Shown: one piece after another, positions 9,378-17,053 of the stretch | Layout: the number at the start of each line of letters is the position of its first letter | Numbering within the stretch: the stretch's first letter is position 1 | Source of the DNA: Akkermansiaceae bacterium UBA5020 | Lineage (GTDB): Bacteria > Verrucomicrobiota > Verrucomicrobiia > Verrucomicrobiales > DEV007 | Assembly (NCBI GenBank): GCA_002396885.1 | Contig: DGXY01000007.1 | Coordinates: forward strand, 1-47,491 | Direction: 5' to 3' | Length of the DNA: 47,491 bases | The notes under the pieces: generated by a model | The model's database searches: none | Told to the model about the DNA's origin: nothing | The model's input: the letters and a program-made list of their open reading frames with translations, nothing else | Made by a program: the position numbers and the translations under genes

Positions 9378-9920
9378 TCAGGATTCACCGAGAATCGTTT
9401 CGAGCCGGGAAATGGCATCACGCAAGCGGGCGGCCTCTTCGTAATCCTCGTCTTCGACCGATTTTGACAGCGCCTGGCGCAATTCGCTCAAACGCGCGCG
9501 CGGATTTGTCTCGGCAACACTGACAGGAGCGGAAGCTGCGGCGCGGTCGTTCGCCTCCGGAAAACTCTGCGGCGCCTTGCCCACGTGGCGCGTGTGTTTG
9601 TGCATGGCCTCAAGGAGACCATCGAGGCCCTCGTCGAAGACGTGATAACAATCGGCACATCCGAAGCGCCCCGTCTTCTTGAAGTCGGTCTGGGTGAAGC
9701 CGCAACTGCCGCAGACGAGCTCGTTCCGCGCCGGACCGGTGTCCACCGCAGTCTGCTTGCCCATGCCCTCGAGCATGTCGGCGAGGGCGAACCCGGTCGG
9801 ATCGGTCACGCCCTTGTCGTCGGCACAGACCTTGCAGAGGTTCACCTTCTGCAGTTTCCCTTCGGCCATTTGGCTGAAGAAAATCGTCGCTTTTTCGGTA
9901 TGGCAGATATCGCAGTTCAT
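9378..9920 (-). CDS. mcsA: McsA-like zinc-finger/UVR-motif activator of McsB
   Basis: A 180-residue protein with the McsA architecture. The N-terminal pair CDIC and CKVC and the second pair CGSC and CADC would bind two zinc ions. A C-terminal UVR motif follows (DEDYEEAARLRDAISRLE), of the kind also found in UvrB/UvrC and ClpC. In Firmicutes McsA stimulates the McsB kinase and couples it to ClpC. The longer open frame (to 10088) runs through the end of ilvE; ATG at 9920 (MNCDICHTEK) begins directly at the first zinc ligand and is preferred. The position immediately before mcsB supports the assignment. Confidence 0.9.
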   Translation of the reverse strand: MNCDICHTEKATIFFSQMAEGKLQKVNLCKVCADDKGVTDPTGFALADMLEGMGKQTAVDTGPARNELVCGSCGFTQTDFKKTGRFGCADCYHVFDEGLDGLLEAMHKHTRHVGKAPQSFPEANDRAAASAPVSVAETNPRARLSELRQALSKSVEDEDYEEAARLRDAISRLETILGES

Positions 9921-9981
9921 GGCAGGACCGGGGGCGCCGGCATCCCACCGCGCGGGCCGGGGGAAACGCACCCACCGAACG

Positions 9982-10884
9982 TTACGACACGAAAGCCTTT
10001 TCGTAAATCGGCGTCCCGGTGGTTTGCACGAGATTCCGGAACCTCTCGATGAGCTGCCGCGTGATCGGTCCGGGCTCGCCCGTGCCAATAAGGCGCTTGT
10101 CGTATTCCGCCACCGGCACGACCTCCGCAGCCGTCCCGGTAAGGAAGAGCTCGTCAGCGGTGTAGAGATCGTAGCGGGCCATTTCGACCTCGCGGAGTTC
10201 CAGGCCCGCCTCGGCGACCAGTTCCATCACGACGCCACGGGTGATCCCGTAAAGCGATCCCGAAGCCACCGTCGGGGTGTAGACGACGCCGTTTTTCACC
10301 ACAAAAATATTGTCGCCGGTGCATTCGGCCACGTAGCCGGCGCCATTGAGCATCACGCCCTCCTCTGCCCCGCTCGCCATCGCCTCGACCTTGGCCATGA
10401 CGTTGCTGAGGTAATTGAGCGACTTCACCGCCGGGGAAAGGGCGTCGTGATTGGGCCTGCGCGTCGCGCAGGTCGCGAGGATGAGGCCTTTCTCATATTT
10501 CTCGGCGGGGTAAAGCGAGATCGTCGAGGCGATCACGATGATCGAGGCCCGTTCGCATTTGTAGGGGCTGAGACCCAATTCCCCGACTCCACGGGTTACG
10601 ACGAGGCGGATGTAGCCGTCGTGAAGATCGTTTTCGCGGATCGTCGCGAGGGTCATCTCGCAGACTTCCTCGCGCGTCGCGGGGATGGTGAGGTGAATCG
10701 CCTTGGCCGAGTCGAAAAGGCGGTCGATGTGCTGCTCGAGCCGGAAAACGCGGTCGTTGTAGAAGCGGATCCCCTCGAAAACCCCATCGCCGTAAAGGAG
10801 CCCGTGGTCGAAGACGGAGATCTTCGCCTCCCCTCGGGAGTAGAATTGACCGTCGATGAAGATCTGGAGGGGTTTGTCGCTCAT
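9982..10884 (-). CDS. ilvE: Branched-chain-amino-acid aminotransferase (class IV PLP transaminase)
   Basis: PLP enzyme of fold type IV that transaminates branched-chain 2-oxo acids, the last step of Leu/Ile/Val synthesis. FDHGLLYGDGVFEGIR is the family's N-terminal substrate-site signature, K154 in SPAVKSLNYL is the PLP-binding lysine, and the downstream AECTGDNIF segment contains the conserved Glu. The 300-residue size fits IlvE; D-amino-acid transaminase and aminodeoxychorismate lyase share the fold and cannot be strictly excluded. The longer frame to 11004 overlaps sufS, so ATG at 10884 (MSDKPLQIF) was taken. It sits 67 bp after sufS and 61 bp before mcsA on the same strand and may be part of one transcript. 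Confidence 0.9.
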   Translation of the reverse strand: MSDKPLQIFIDGQFYSRGEAKISVFDHGLLYGDGVFEGIRFYNDRVFRLEQHIDRLFDSAKAIHLTIPATREEVCEMTLATIRENDLHDGYIRLVVTRGVGELGLSPYKCERASIIVIASTISLYPAEKYEKGLILATCATRRPNHDALSPAVKSLNYLSNVMAKVEAMASGAEEGVMLNGAGYVAECTGDNIFVVKNGVVYTPTVASGSLYGITRGVVMELVAEAGLELREVEMARYDLYTADELFLTGTAAEVVPVAEYDKRLIGTGEPGPITRQLIERFRNLVQTTGTPIYEKAFVS

Positions 10885-10951
10885 GAAATTTGAATCAAAG
10901 CCGGGAACCTTGCCCGAAGCAGCAGGGAAAGCAAGCTTTTCGGGGAAGGGC

Positions 10952-12172
10952 TCAACCAAAGAACCGCTCCACCTTTCGCATCGCCCGGACAAAGGCCTCG
11001 ACATCCTCGTGGCTGTTGTAAAACGAGAACGAAGCCCGCGCCGTGGCCGGAACCTTCAGATAATCCATGAGCGGCTGGGCGCAGTGGTGCCCGACCCGGA
11101 TCGCGACGCCCTCGGTGTCGAGGATCGTGCCGACGTCGTGCGGATGGGCGGAGGCGCAGTGGTAGCTGAGAATCGCCGCCTTCCCCGGAGCCGAGCCGAA
11201 TACGCGGATGCCGTCGATTTTCTCCAGTTCCTCCGTCGCGTGGACGAGGAGTTCGTGTTCGTGTCGGTTGACGGCGACCCAGTCGAGTCCCTCCAGATAA
11301 CGGAAGGCCTCGGCGAGCCCGATCGCTCCGGAGATGTTGGGCGTGCCGGCCTCGAAACGTTCGGGCGAATGGCGGAAAGTCGTGCCCGCGATCGAGACCC
11401 GCTCGATCATGTCGCCGCCAGTCTGGTAGGGGGGCATCGCATCGAGAATCTCGCGACGTCCCACGAGGACTCCCACGCCATCAGGAGCGAAGACCTTGTG
11501 CCCGGAAAACGCGTAAAAATCGGCATCGATCGCGCCGAGATCGACCGGCCCATGCGGCAGGGCCTGGGCTCCGTCGACGAGGACGAGGGCCCCACGCTCG
11601 CGGGCAAAGGCGGTCATTGCCGCGGCGGGATTGATCGTGCCGAGCACATTCGAGACCTGGGTGAAGGCGGCGACGCGGGTGCGCGGGGTGAAGAGTGATT
11701 GCCACTCCTCCAGATCGAGTTCGCCGTTGTCGCGGAGCCCGGCGAAGCGCAGCACCGCGCCGGTCTGTTGCGCGAGGACCTGCCAGGGGACGAAGTTCGC
11801 GTGGTGCTCCATCATCGTCAGGATGATCTCGTCCCCCTCGCGCAATTCCGAAGCGAGACCGTGCGTGACGAGATTGATCGCCTCGGTCGTGCCGCGGACG
11901 AAGATCAGCTCATGCGAGGCGGGGACGCGGAGCCGCTCCTTGAGCAGATCGCGCGCTCCGTCGTAGGCATCGGTCGCCTCGCGACTGAGGTAGTGGACAC
12001 CCCGGTGAATGTTCGCGTTTTCGTTCGAGAAAAAGCGAGAGAGCGCCTCGATGACCCGGCGCGGCTTTTGGGTCGTCGCGCCGTTGTCGAGGTAGACGAG
12101 GGGCTTTCCCCCGATCTCGCGGGAGAGGATGGGAAAGTCGGCGCGGACCGCCACTGGATCGAAGGAGAACAT
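10952..12172 (-). CDS. sufS: Cysteine desulfurase, SufS type
   Basis: Group II cysteine desulfurase of 406 residues that removes sulfur from cysteine and holds it as a persulfide for Fe-S cluster assembly. The N-terminus has LDNGATTQKP. The PLP lysine is K226 in FSGHKVFAPDG, and the persulfide cysteine is C364 in VGHHCAQPLMDY, which matches SufS/CsdA rather than IscS. No other suf gene (sufB, C, D or U) lies in the window, so the sulfur acceptor is encoded elsewhere. It is the first gene of the minus-strand run leading to ilvE and mcsA-mcsB-clpC, and its start faces the divergent HipA-like gene across 147 bp. Confidence 0.94.
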   Translation of the reverse strand: MFSFDPVAVRADFPILSREIGGKPLVYLDNGATTQKPRRVIEALSRFFSNENANIHRGVHYLSREATDAYDGARDLLKERLRVPASHELIFVRGTTEAINLVTHGLASELREGDEIILTMMEHHANFVPWQVLAQQTGAVLRFAGLRDNGELDLEEWQSLFTPRTRVAAFTQVSNVLGTINPAAAMTAFARERGALVLVDGAQALPHGPVDLGAIDADFYAFSGHKVFAPDGVGVLVGRREILDAMPPYQTGGDMIERVSIAGTTFRHSPERFEAGTPNISGAIGLAEAFRYLEGLDWVAVNRHEHELLVHATEELEKIDGIRVFGSAPGKAAILSYHCASAHPHDVGTILDTEGVAIRVGHHCAQPLMDYLKVPATARASFSFYNSHEDVEAFVRAMRKVERFFG

Positions 12173-12217
12173 TTCGGGAGGTTACGCCCGAAGTTCGGGG
12201 GAAAACGCCCGCTTGCA

Positions 12218-12314
12218 AGGGAAGGGTGGGATTTGAGGAGATTCCTGAAAATCTTTCGGGAATTGCTTGCCGTCGGGCTCAGGTCCCGTCTAGTTTCTTG
12301 CCCCACCCTTCCCT
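12218..12314. promoter_or_regulatory. 13-bp inverted repeat spanning the HipA-like gene promoter
   Basis: A perfect 13-base inverted repeat has its left arm agggaagggtggg at 12218-12230 and its right arm cccacccttccct at 12302-12314, 71 bp apart. The right arm ends 5 bases before the ATG of the HipA-like gene, where the ribosome would bind. A weak promoter-like pair, ttgccg at 12267-12272 and tagttt at 12291-12296 (18-bp spacer), lies between the arms. Possible roles are an operator pair for looping by an autoregulator or, in a transcript starting upstream of the left arm, a hairpin hiding the start. Both roles are inference. Confidence 0.4.
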
Positions 12315-12319
12315 CGCCG

Positions 12320-13096
12320 ATGGCCAGACCCAAAAAATCGACTGCGGATCATACCGAGGCGGCCGCCCCCGTCCCGGTCATCGGGATTTGCGGCCGCGCC
12401 GCCAACGGAGAAAGCCGCCCCTGGCTCGTCGAGGGTGCCGACGGCCATTTCTATTTCCTGAAGCGCGACAACGTCTCCCGCGACCGTCTCGCGATGGACT
12501 ATCTCATGAGCCGCCTCGCCGAGGAATGCGGCCTGCCCGTGCCACCGGTGCGCCGGCTCGTGCTGCCCGACATTCTTCTTTCCCACAGCGCCCTCGAGGG
12601 CAGTGAAGAACTCACTCCGGGCCTCGCCTTCGGCTCGCTGCGGGTCCCCTTCGCCGAGGAAGTCCGCACCGCCCACCTCCGCTCCATCGACGAGGAGACC
12701 AAGCTCCGCTGCCTCTGTTTCGATTGGTGGACGCGCAATCCCGACCGCTGCCTCGACCGCATCGGCGGCGACCCCAACGTGCTCTGGGACCCGATGCTGC
12801 AGCAGATCTTCCTGATCGATCACGACCGCTGCCTCGATCCCGGTTTTGACGCGACCACCTTCAAGCGGGAGCACGTCTTCCGCGACGTGCGCCCCTTCCT
12901 CGAAAAACCTTTTCTCACGAAGTGGCGCACCCGTTTCGAATCGGCGATCTACCACCTCGCGAAGATCTGGGAGGAAATGCCGGCGGACTGGCACACCGGC
13001 CCGAAGCGGAAACGGCTCCTTTCCTTCACCCGTCAGGATCTCGAGGCAAAGCTCATCAAACCCAAGTTGCCCGTGGAGGGTCTGCTCGCCGGTTGA
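12320..13096 (+). CDS. HipA-like kinase domain protein (HipA_2 type)
   Basis: A 258-residue single-domain protein resembling the short HipA-like kinase family, smaller than the classical HipA toxin (about 440 residues). K48 in FYFLKRDN fits the ATP-binding lysine. D135 to R143 reads DWWTRNPDR and fits the catalytic loop D-x4-N-x-D-R; the His that usually follows is Cys144. LIDHDR, with D167 and D169, fits the metal-binding motif. The Met was chosen because upstream frame sequence overlaps sufS on the other strand. It lies 22 bp before the DUF3037 gene. These two families are often neighbours, suggesting a functional pair, perhaps a non-classical toxin-antitoxin or regulatory kinase unit, but no HipB-like antitoxin is present. 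The substrate is unknown. Confidence 0.75.
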   Translation: MARPKKSTADHTEAAAPVPVIGICGRAANGESRPWLVEGADGHFYFLKRDNVSRDRLAMDYLMSRLAEECGLPVPPVRRLVLPDILLSHSALEGSEELTPGLAFGSLRVPFAEEVRTAHLRSIDEETKLRCLCFDWWTRNPDRCLDRIGGDPNVLWDPMLQQIFLIDHDRCLDPGFDATTFKREHVFRDVRPFLEKPFLTKWRTRFESAIYHLAKIWEEMPADWHTGPKRKRLLSFTRQDLEAKLIKPKLPVEGLLAG

Positions 13097-13118
13097 ACCC
13101 TCTTGTGTTGACCCCGCC

Positions 13119-14018
13119 ATGAATCTGATCCTCAATTACGCCGCGATCGGCTTCCGACCCTACCCGGAGCTGGGCGAGTTCGTGAACGTCGGCATCGTCG
13201 CGGTCGAGGCGAAGAGCCGCTACCTCGGCTACAAACTCATCTCGCCGCAGCGCACCAAACGCATCGCGGTGTGTTTCCCGCAGCTCGACCTCGGCCTCTA
13301 CAGGGCAGGCCTGAAGCGCCTCGCGTCCGAGCTCTCGGCCCTCGCCATCGAAACGAACCACTGGACCGACGACGCCCGCCAGGTCGCGAAAAATCACCCG
13401 GCCCAGCGCGATTTCCTCGTCGCCGAGGAGGGCGACCTCTTCGCCAAACTCACCGCCCCGCAGGGCTCGCCGTTCTTCTACGCGGCCCGCGGCAGCCGCC
13501 TCTGTGAGGACATGGAGGCGACCATCAACGGCCTCTATGACCGCTACGTCGAGCACCGTCACCTCACCCAGGCTGACTACGAGGAGAAACAGCTCACCCG
13601 CGACGTGCGGCGTCTCCTTTCGGGCCATCGAATTGGGCGCCTCTATCGAGAGGCTTCCTGGGTTGGCACCGACGCCTACCACATCGGCATTCCCCTCGCC
13701 TTCACCCCGCAAGGAGCCGAGACCCCGGAGAAGGTGATCAAGCCGCTCAATCTCGCGCGCAGCACCCCGACGCCGATCTACACCTACGGCGACGAATGGA
13801 TCGCGAAGGTGAACCGTCTCAAGCGCGTCGGATGCCTCCCCGAAGAGTTCCTTTTTGTCGTGAAAATGCCCGAGGGCGAGGAAGAACGCATCGCCGCCGA
13901 AGAGATCTGCGAAGGTCTCATCCGCGAGGGGGCGAAAGTCGTCAACATCGGCGACGAGGAGGCGATCCTCGCCTTCGCCAAGATCGAGGAACAGCGCGAG
14001 TTGAAGCTGACCAATTGA
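13119..14018 (+). CDS. DUF3037-family protein paired with the HipA-like kinase
   Basis: A 299-residue soluble protein whose N-terminus (YAAIGFRPYPELGEFVNVGI) carries the conserved pattern of DUF3037, a family of unknown biochemical function commonly encoded next to HipA_2-type kinases. The remaining two thirds show mixed helix/strand character with no recognisable catalytic motif, signal peptide or membrane segment. The start at 13119 follows the kinase stop by 22 bp, implying one transcript. The open frame extends upstream to 12846 inside the kinase gene, but only the part from MNLILNY matches the family. It ends 6 bp from the convergent stop of the next gene. A role as partner, substrate or modulator of the kinase is inference. 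Confidence 0.72.
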   Translation: MNLILNYAAIGFRPYPELGEFVNVGIVAVEAKSRYLGYKLISPQRTKRIAVCFPQLDLGLYRAGLKRLASELSALAIETNHWTDDARQVAKNHPAQRDFLVAEEGDLFAKLTAPQGSPFFYAARGSRLCEDMEATINGLYDRYVEHRHLTQADYEEKQLTRDVRRLLSGHRIGRLYREASWVGTDAYHIGIPLAFTPQGAETPEKVIKPLNLARSTPTPIYTYGDEWIAKVNRLKRVGCLPEEFLFVVKMPEGEEERIAAEEICEGLIREGAKVVNIGDEEAILAFAKIEEQRELKLTN

Positions 14019-14024
14019 ATTTTC

Positions 14025-14522
14025 TCAGGACGTCTCGAACCGGTCCACCAGCTCCAGTTCGAGCAGCGCGTTGCGTTGCAGGAGGATGGACTCGCGGATC
14101 GTTTTGTCGCGGGGATGCGGCCCGTATTCGACATCGAGGCTCACCATCATCGGCTGGATCTCCAGACGGGTGACGCGGAAGACGGGTTCGATCTTGCTGC
14201 GGAAGAAGCAGTGCAGCGGCACGTCGGCATGGCCCGCATTCCAGAGGATCTGAGCGGGAGGAAAGGTCTCGATCGCCCCGAGGGTGGAGAGGATCTCGCG
14301 GATCTTCGCGGCGCCGTGTTTTTTTGCGAGCTTCCTTGCCGCGGCGAAGTTGCGGAGCCGCTCGAGATACGAGGTCTTCGGATTCCTCTGCTCCTCGACC
14401 ATCTCGGCGATGAGACCCCGTGCATGAACCGCGAGCGAGGCATGCAATTCCTCGCGGCTGATCTCGCCCCGCTCGAATTGACGAAAGAGCTGCGGCGGCG
14501 TGGGATGGCGCTCGAAATTCAC
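14025..14522 (-). CDS. Conserved-looking protein of unknown function downstream of mrdA
   Basis: I do not recognise this family. A GTG at 14522 gives a 165-residue soluble protein that begins 37 bp after the mrdA stop on the same strand. The longer frame to 14882 runs inside mrdA and has low-complexity Ser/Arg composition, so it is rejected. The N-terminal half is helical and charged (REELHASLAVHARGLIAEMV). The C-terminal half is strand-rich and ends in LLELELVDRFETS. No signal peptide, membrane helix or catalytic motif is visible. Its base and codon use match the neighbours, supporting real coding. It is probably co-transcribed with mrdA; any link to cell-wall synthesis is only positional. 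Confidence 0.6.
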   Translation of the reverse strand: MNFERHPTPPQLFRQFERGEISREELHASLAVHARGLIAEMVEEQRNPKTSYLERLRNFAAARKLAKKHGAAKIREILSTLGAIETFPPAQILWNAGHADVPLHCFFRSKIEPVFRVTRLEIQPMMVSLDVEYGPHPRDKTIRESILLQRNALLELELVDRFETS

Positions 14523-14559
14523 AGCCGGGAAAGGGAACGGGGACCGGTCGGAGCGTCCC

Positions 14560-16968
14560 CTAGCGCTTCCGTTTGAAGATCTTGAAAAGACCTCCGTTGT
14601 TTTCCTGAAGAGGTTGCGGCTGCGCGACCTGCTCCTGCACCGGTGGCATCGCGGCGGGATCTTGACCAGGCGGCACCTCTCCCTCGCGGAAGATCGAGGT
14701 GGTCGGCTGGAAATCGCGGTAGGAGGCGGGCTCCTCTTCTTCGCCCTGCTCGGCGGCGATGCCCTCGGCCCGCTCGCGGACCTTGTTGTAGTTTTCTTCA
14801 TTGAGATATTGCTCAAGGAAGGCCCCCACGACCGGTGCGGACGTTTTGCCGCCACTGACGACTTCACCCGGGTCACCCTCATAAATGACCGAGAAGGAGT
14901 AGATCGGATTCTTCGAGGGGAAATATCCGGCGAACCAAGAGATGTTCTGCTTCAGGGCGACATTCCACTGTCCCGTCCCCGTCTTGCCGGAGACCGTGAT
15001 CTTGTGATAGGCCTGCTTGCCTGTTCCGTTGCCCGCATTGACGACATCATAGAGGCCGCGTTGCACCGCCTTGAGCGAATGCGAATCGACATTCAAGTTG
15101 TTCGCCACCTCGACCGGGAAGGTGCGCTCGAGTTCGTGATTGATATCCTGCACCTGGAGGACGAGCCGCGGCTTGAGGACCTGGCTGCCATTGCCGACCG
15201 CCGCCATCATGCGGGCGACCTGCAGGGGCGTCACCTCGACTTTGCCTTGACCGATGCTCATCACCGCCTCCTCCCCGTCCGACATCAGGTAACCGTATTT
15301 GTCAGCCCAGTAGCGGTTGTTCGGGATGAAACCATCCGCCTCCTTGAGCGGCAGTCCCGACTTTTCCCCAAGACCGAGTCGGGTCGCCATGTAACTCATC
15401 GAATCGGCGCCCGCTCTCGTCGAGACCTCGTAAAACCAGGTGTTGCAGGAACGGGTAAGCGCTCCGACCACGTTCATCGAGCCCTCTCCGTTCTTGTTCC
15501 AGTTGCGCATCACGAGATTGCCCACACTCCAGGCGTTCGGACAGGGATAAAGATCGTTCGCCGTAATGTAGCCGCTCTCAAGGAAACCGAGGGCCGAGAC
15601 CACCTTGAAGGTCGAGGCCGCCGGATAGGTCCCACGGAAGGCACGCGGAAAGAGCGGCTTCGCCGGATCGTTGACGAGGACGGCGTATTTATCCTGCGTG
15701 ATCGCCGGGATGAAATCATTGGGATCAAACTGCGGAAAACTCGCCATCGCCATGACGTCGCCGTTCCGCACATCCATCACGACCATGGCGCCGCGCTTCA
15801 TGTTGGCGGCCAGCAGCTCCTCGCAGATCTTCTGCATTTCGAGATCGATCGACGTGACAATATTGAAACCGGGACGCGGGCGGGAAAGGACCTCCTCTTT
15901 AACCTTCGTGCCGTCGCCCTCGAAGACCACGTTGACTCGACCGGGAGTGCCCTTCAGCTCGGCATCAAAGGTCTGCTCAAGCCCGTCGACCCCGATCGCC
16001 GGCCCCCAGAGATCCTCGTCGTTGACGATCGGTCCCGTCGTGCGCGGCGGACGTTTCCCGACATAGCCCACGACATGGGAGAGGGTCTTGTTCTGAGGAT
16101 AATGGCGCAGATAGACGGGATGCAGGGTGAGCCCCTCCATCTTTTGACGGTTCAGCTCATCGACCTCGCTGTCGGTCAGGACCGAGGAGAACGTGAGAGG
16201 CACCCAGCGCCGGTGACGATAGTGATCGATCACCGCTTTTCCGGCGAGATCCCAGTCGGTTCCGAGGGTATTGTTGACGTGGACCATGCGTTCCCCCGCA
16301 TATCGCAGGACTTCCGCGTCGGAGACCTCGCTCCCGAGGAAAGGAAAGGTGATCGCGGCATAGTAGGCGACCTTGTTTTGGGCCAGCGGATAGCCGTTGC
16401 GGTCGAGGATCTGACCCCGTGGCGCGGGAATCGCAAAGGTGAAGGTCCGCGCCTCCGTCCGGGTCAGCACGGACGAGCCCACCTGCCCCGGATTTTCCGG
16501 AGGCGCCTGGGCCCTCACCTCGCTGGCCGTCACCGGCGCTTCCGAGGCATCGACACCGAGCGTGTCCATCTTCTTCAAGGTGGAATCCTTCTCCGGCACT
16601 GCCTCCTCCACATCTGCTTCGGTCGCCATCGGCTCGGCCCGAAGGATGGCGGGCTGCTCACCCTGAAGTTCCTTCGGAATATCAACCGGTCCCGCCTCTT
16701 CCTCCCCCACCGGCAGCGCGCGCACCGATGGCACAGGCGGTGCGACAGCAGGTGCTTCCTCAAAACGGGGAATCGCCAGCATATCGGGCACTTCGGCCGG
16801 ATCGGCGGACACGGGAACGGGAGGCTCCACCCCCTCGGGTCGCGGATCGCCCGTGACGACACCGCTCTGGATTCCAGGGACCGGTTGCTGCCCGACGGCA
16901 TGGCCCAGGCAAAGGAACATCGCCAAACCAATCGCGGCGCGGGAAAGTCGGGGAAAAAGAAGGCTCAT
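14560..16968 (-). CDS. mrdA: Penicillin-binding protein 2 (class B transpeptidase) with long acidic/Pro-rich N-terminal region
   Basis: Cross-links peptidoglycan in the periplasm, normally as the elongasome transpeptidase. The catalytic triad motifs are all present: S452 in STFK, SCN near residue 507, and KTG near residue 659. The dimerisation domain is marked by GQILDRNGYPLAQNK. The protein starts with a membrane anchor or signal sequence (residues 1-25). About 150 residues rich in Pro, Glu, Ala and Val follow before the PBP dimer region. A lower-complexity C-terminal tail ends FKIFKRKR. At 802 residues it is far longer than E. coli PBP2 (633). ATG at 16968 is preferred over the frame start at 16998. 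No rodA lies nearby, so assignment to elongation rather than septation is by sequence resemblance. Confidence 0.9.
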   Translation of the reverse strand: MSLLFPRLSRAAIGLAMFLCLGHAVGQQPVPGIQSGVVTGDPRPEGVEPPVPVSADPAEVPDMLAIPRFEEAPAVAPPVPSVRALPVGEEEAGPVDIPKELQGEQPAILRAEPMATEADVEEAVPEKDSTLKKMDTLGVDASEAPVTASEVRAQAPPENPGQVGSSVLTRTEARTFTFAIPAPRGQILDRNGYPLAQNKVAYYAAITFPFLGSEVSDAEVLRYAGERMVHVNNTLGTDWDLAGKAVIDHYRHRRWVPLTFSSVLTDSEVDELNRQKMEGLTLHPVYLRHYPQNKTLSHVVGYVGKRPPRTTGPIVNDEDLWGPAIGVDGLEQTFDAELKGTPGRVNVVFEGDGTKVKEEVLSRPRPGFNIVTSIDLEMQKICEELLAANMKRGAMVVMDVRNGDVMAMASFPQFDPNDFIPAITQDKYAVLVNDPAKPLFPRAFRGTYPAASTFKVVSALGFLESGYITANDLYPCPNAWSVGNLVMRNWNKNGEGSMNVVGALTRSCNTWFYEVSTRAGADSMSYMATRLGLGEKSGLPLKEADGFIPNNRYWADKYGYLMSDGEEAVMSIGQGKVEVTPLQVARMMAAVGNGSQVLKPRLVLQVQDINHELERTFPVEVANNLNVDSHSLKAVQRGLYDVVNAGNGTGKQAYHKITVSGKTGTGQWNVALKQNISWFAGYFPSKNPIYSFSVIYEGDPGEVVSGGKTSAPVVGAFLEQYLNEENYNKVRERAEGIAAEQGEEEEPASYRDFQPTTSIFREGEVPPGQDPAAMPPVQEQVAQPQPLQENNGGLFKIFKRKR

Positions 16969-17053
16969 GGACGGATCCGGGATGAGGGCGCGGGGCAATG
17001 CGGCATCTTAACACGAAAAGAACACCGGTCACCCTCCCAATACGCACTTTTCC

